64,000 bases of DNA from Pantoea sp. (GTDB lineage: Bacteria > Pseudomonadota > Gammaproteobacteria > Enterobacterales > Enterobacteriaceae). Numbering within the stretch: position 1 is the first letter of the stretch; every line of letters begins with the position of its first letter. The notes beneath the pieces were generated by a model. That model did no database searches. It was not told the DNA's origin and saw only the letters and a list, made by a program, of their open reading frames with translations. Where the stretch lies: contig NZ_JAPWKD010000015.1 in the NCBI RefSeq assembly GCF_028283705.1, positions 124,001-188,000 on the forward strand, in the 5' to 3' direction. Shown here one piece after another: positions 62,780 to 64,000 of the stretch. Both the position numbers and the translations under genes were made by a program.

Positions 62780-62812
62780 TGGCCTGTTGGCGGCGCTAAC
62801 TGCGCCAGCAGG
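62780..62812 (+). promoter_or_regulatory. Hairpin after second metalloprotease
   Basis: GCCTGTTGGCG pairs with CGCCAGCAGGC (one G-T pair). There is no clear T-run, so termination is uncertain. Confidence 0.45.
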
Positions 62813-62855
62813 CGATTTGCATGCTAAGTGCCAGCGTTTATGACAGAAAAAAACA

Positions 62856-62962
62856 AAAAAAAAGCCCATCACAGGGGATGGGCAAAGACTACACACAGCA
62901 ATTCTTCACTTTACTCAGGGGAAAAAGGTTGTTTTAAAATCAGTGGTTTGATCTCAAACATA
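62856..62962 (-). ncRNA. rprA: Small regulatory RNA RprA
   Basis: RprA base-pairs with the rpoS leader through Hfq to raise RpoS synthesis, and with csgD and other messages. On the minus strand the 3' half GAATTGCTGTGTGTAGTCTT then TGCCCATC...GATGGGC and nine Ts are virtually the E. coli RprA 3' half and terminator. CCCCTGAGTAAA (E. coli CCCCTGAGTGAA) is the conserved centre. The 5' stem TTTGAGATCA/TGATTTTAAA replaces the E. coli AAATCA/TGATTT stem. The 5' end at about 62962 is set by alignment. ydiK follows on the same strand side, as in E. coli. Confidence 0.93.
62864..62883 (-). terminator. RprA intrinsic terminator
   Basis: GCCCATC/GATGGGC on the minus strand followed by nine T residues; it is the 3' end of RprA. 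Confidence 0.93.
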
Positions 62963-62997
62963 GGAAACATGTTATTCACAGCTGCTGATGGCGTCTT

Positions 62998-63011
62998 TAA
63001 GAATCCTCTTA
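62998..63011. promoter_or_regulatory. RcsB-type box upstream of rprA
   Basis: TAAGAATCCTCTTA differs at two positions from the symmetric Rcs box TAAGAATATTCTTA. Its centre is about 42 bases upstream of the inferred RprA start, a normal activating position. TAACAT (minus strand, 62969-62974) could be the -10. E. coli rprA is activated by RcsB. Confidence 0.65.
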
Positions 63012-63216
63012 TTAGTTTAAAGCTGATAATCTTTTATCGACGTTTTTGGCCGGTTTAAACCGCGATTCAGTACGAAAAATAATCTTTCCGTAATCAAAAC
63101 TGACTTAAACAGGGTGAAATTGCGGTTTTTCTTAAAATTCACTTATGGAAAATTTTGCTTGCGGCGGGAAACTCAGTGACGGCGATTAACTGAGGCTAAT
63201 CGCCGCCAGGCAGGGA

Positions 63217-64000
63217 TCAGGCAGTGTGGTCGTCGTGTTCGGTCAGTTCTTCAACCACATCAACAGGATCGTCATCCGGGGGCGGCACTTCGTGCATCCA
63301 TACTGATACCAGGCGATAAGAAACCGCCAGCACCACCGGACCAATAAACAGGCCAATCATGCCAAAGGCCACCAGGCCACCAATCACGCCGGAGAGGATC
63401 AAAATCATCGGCAAATCGGCACCCATGCGAATCAGCATCGGGCGCAGGACGTTATCCAGCGTGCCCACGACACAGCTCCACACCAGCAACACCGTGCCCC
63501 AGGTGGTATCGCCGCTCCAGTAAAGCCAGATAATGGCGGGTACCAGTACGATCAGCGGACCCAGCTGCACCAGGCAGGAAAGGATCATCACCACGGTTAA
63601 CAAGGTGGCGTAAGGAATACCGGAAATGGCTAACCCGATACCGCCCAGCACCCCCTGTACCAGCGCGGTGACCACCACGCCGAGCGCCACGGCACGAATC
63701 GCCTGACCAGCGAGCAGCACGGCAGCGTCACCACGGCGTCCCCCCATACGACAGGCAAAGTGACGGATACCCTGTCCGACCTGTTCACCGCGCCAGTACA
63801 GCAGCACGCTAAACAACAGCATCAGTCCCAGATGTAGCATAAAGCGGCCAAAGTGACCCGCCTGCGCCACGAAGAAGCCGGTGGTGCGACCAATGTAGGG
63901 TTGTAACTTATTCATGATGGCGGTGCCGCCACCGTCCACCAGCAGGTGATAGCTGGAGAACAGCTTGTCACCCACCATTGGGACTTCTTTCAGCCAGTCC
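63217..64000 (-). CDS. ydiK: AI-2E-family transporter YdiK, N-terminus beyond window
   Basis: The frame stays open to the window edge; an ATG at 63978 is internal, since upstream codons (DWLKEVP) align with E. coli YdiK. Visible are about 260 C-terminal residues of an inner-membrane AI-2E (PerM/TqsA-like) family protein: GGTAIMNKLQPYIGRTTGFF, LLYWRGEQVGQGIRHFACRM, GIGLAISGIPYATLLTVVMI and LDNVLRPMLIRMGADLPMIL. The tail is acidic (PPPDDDPVDVVEELTE). Function is not established. It lies next to rprA as in E. coli. Confidence 0.93.
   Translation of the reverse strand, partial: DWLKEVPMVGDKLFSSYHLLVDGGGTAIMNKLQPYIGRTTGFFVAQAGHFGRFMLHLGLMLLFSVLLYWRGEQVGQGIRHFACRMGGRRGDAAVLLAGQAIRAVALGVVVTALVQGVLGGIGLAISGIPYATLLTVVMILSCLVQLGPLIVLVPAIIWLYWSGDTTWGTVLLVWSCVVGTLDNVLRPMLIRMGADLPMILILSGVIGGLVAFGMIGLFIGPVVLAVSYRLVSVWMHEVPPPDDDPVDVVEELTEHDDHTA

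Overview
The window reads as chromosomal DNA of an enterobacterium of the Pantoea/Erwinia type (Erwiniaceae). Most genes match E. coli K-12 families closely and often keep the E. coli neighbour order: tar/tsr-cheRBYZ, astCADBE-spy-cho-nadE-osmE, tcyP-ydjM-hxpB-yniB-yniA-ydiZ, ydiY-thrS-infC-rpmI-rplT-pheMST-ihfA-btuCED-nlpC-rflP-selO-aroH-ppsR-ppsA, and rprA-ydiK. The differences are a missing pfkB, inserted kduID, extra genes, and families of short hairpin repeats between genes. The genus is an inference. No tRNA, rRNA, prophage, IS element or CRISPR array was seen.

Layout. 1-8152: three methyl-accepting chemotaxis receptors ending in NWETF, the third a serine-type (Tsr) receptor behind a near-perfect sigma-28 promoter, then cheR, cheB, cheY and cheZ. 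8217-15300: a DeoR-family repressor divergent from a sugar or polyol uptake and oxidation operon (SDR, periplasmic binding protein, DUF2291 lipoprotein, ABC ATPase, permease, SDR). 15534-18125: an inverse-autotransporter (invasin/YchO-like) protein convergent with a general porin. 18126-19011: a long control region with sigma-54, NtrC-like and ArgR-like sites ahead of the arginine succinyltransferase operon astCADBE (19012-25093). 25382-33837: spy, cho and yddG, nadE, a Bcr/CflA exporter with its TetR regulator, osmE, a small YY-rich secreted protein, tcyP and ydjM; cho and ydjM each carry a LexA-type box.

33970-39465: kduD-kduI with a KdgR box, then hxpB, yniB, yniA, ydiZ and ydiY. 39710-47009: the translation block thrS, infC (AUU start), rpmI, an ERIC element, rplT, the pheM attenuator, pheS, pheT, ihfA. 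47205-58030: a DUF2502 protein, vitamin B12 uptake btuC-btuE-btuD, nlpC, the anti-FlhDC factor rflP, selO, aroH, ppsR and ppsA. 58262-62772: two tandem paralogous secreted metzincin proteases with TTG starts and three C-terminal repeats each. They are the most accessory-looking genes here and the best candidates for something undescribed. 62856-64000: the small RNA RprA with an RcsB-type box, and a partial ydiK.

Several genes are linked by function. FlhDC-dependent chemotaxis genes and the FlhDC antagonist rflP lie in one segment. ppsA is adjacent to its regulatory kinase/phosphorylase ppsR. The ast operon is wired to nitrogen and arginine signals. RprA ties the Rcs envelope-stress system to this region.
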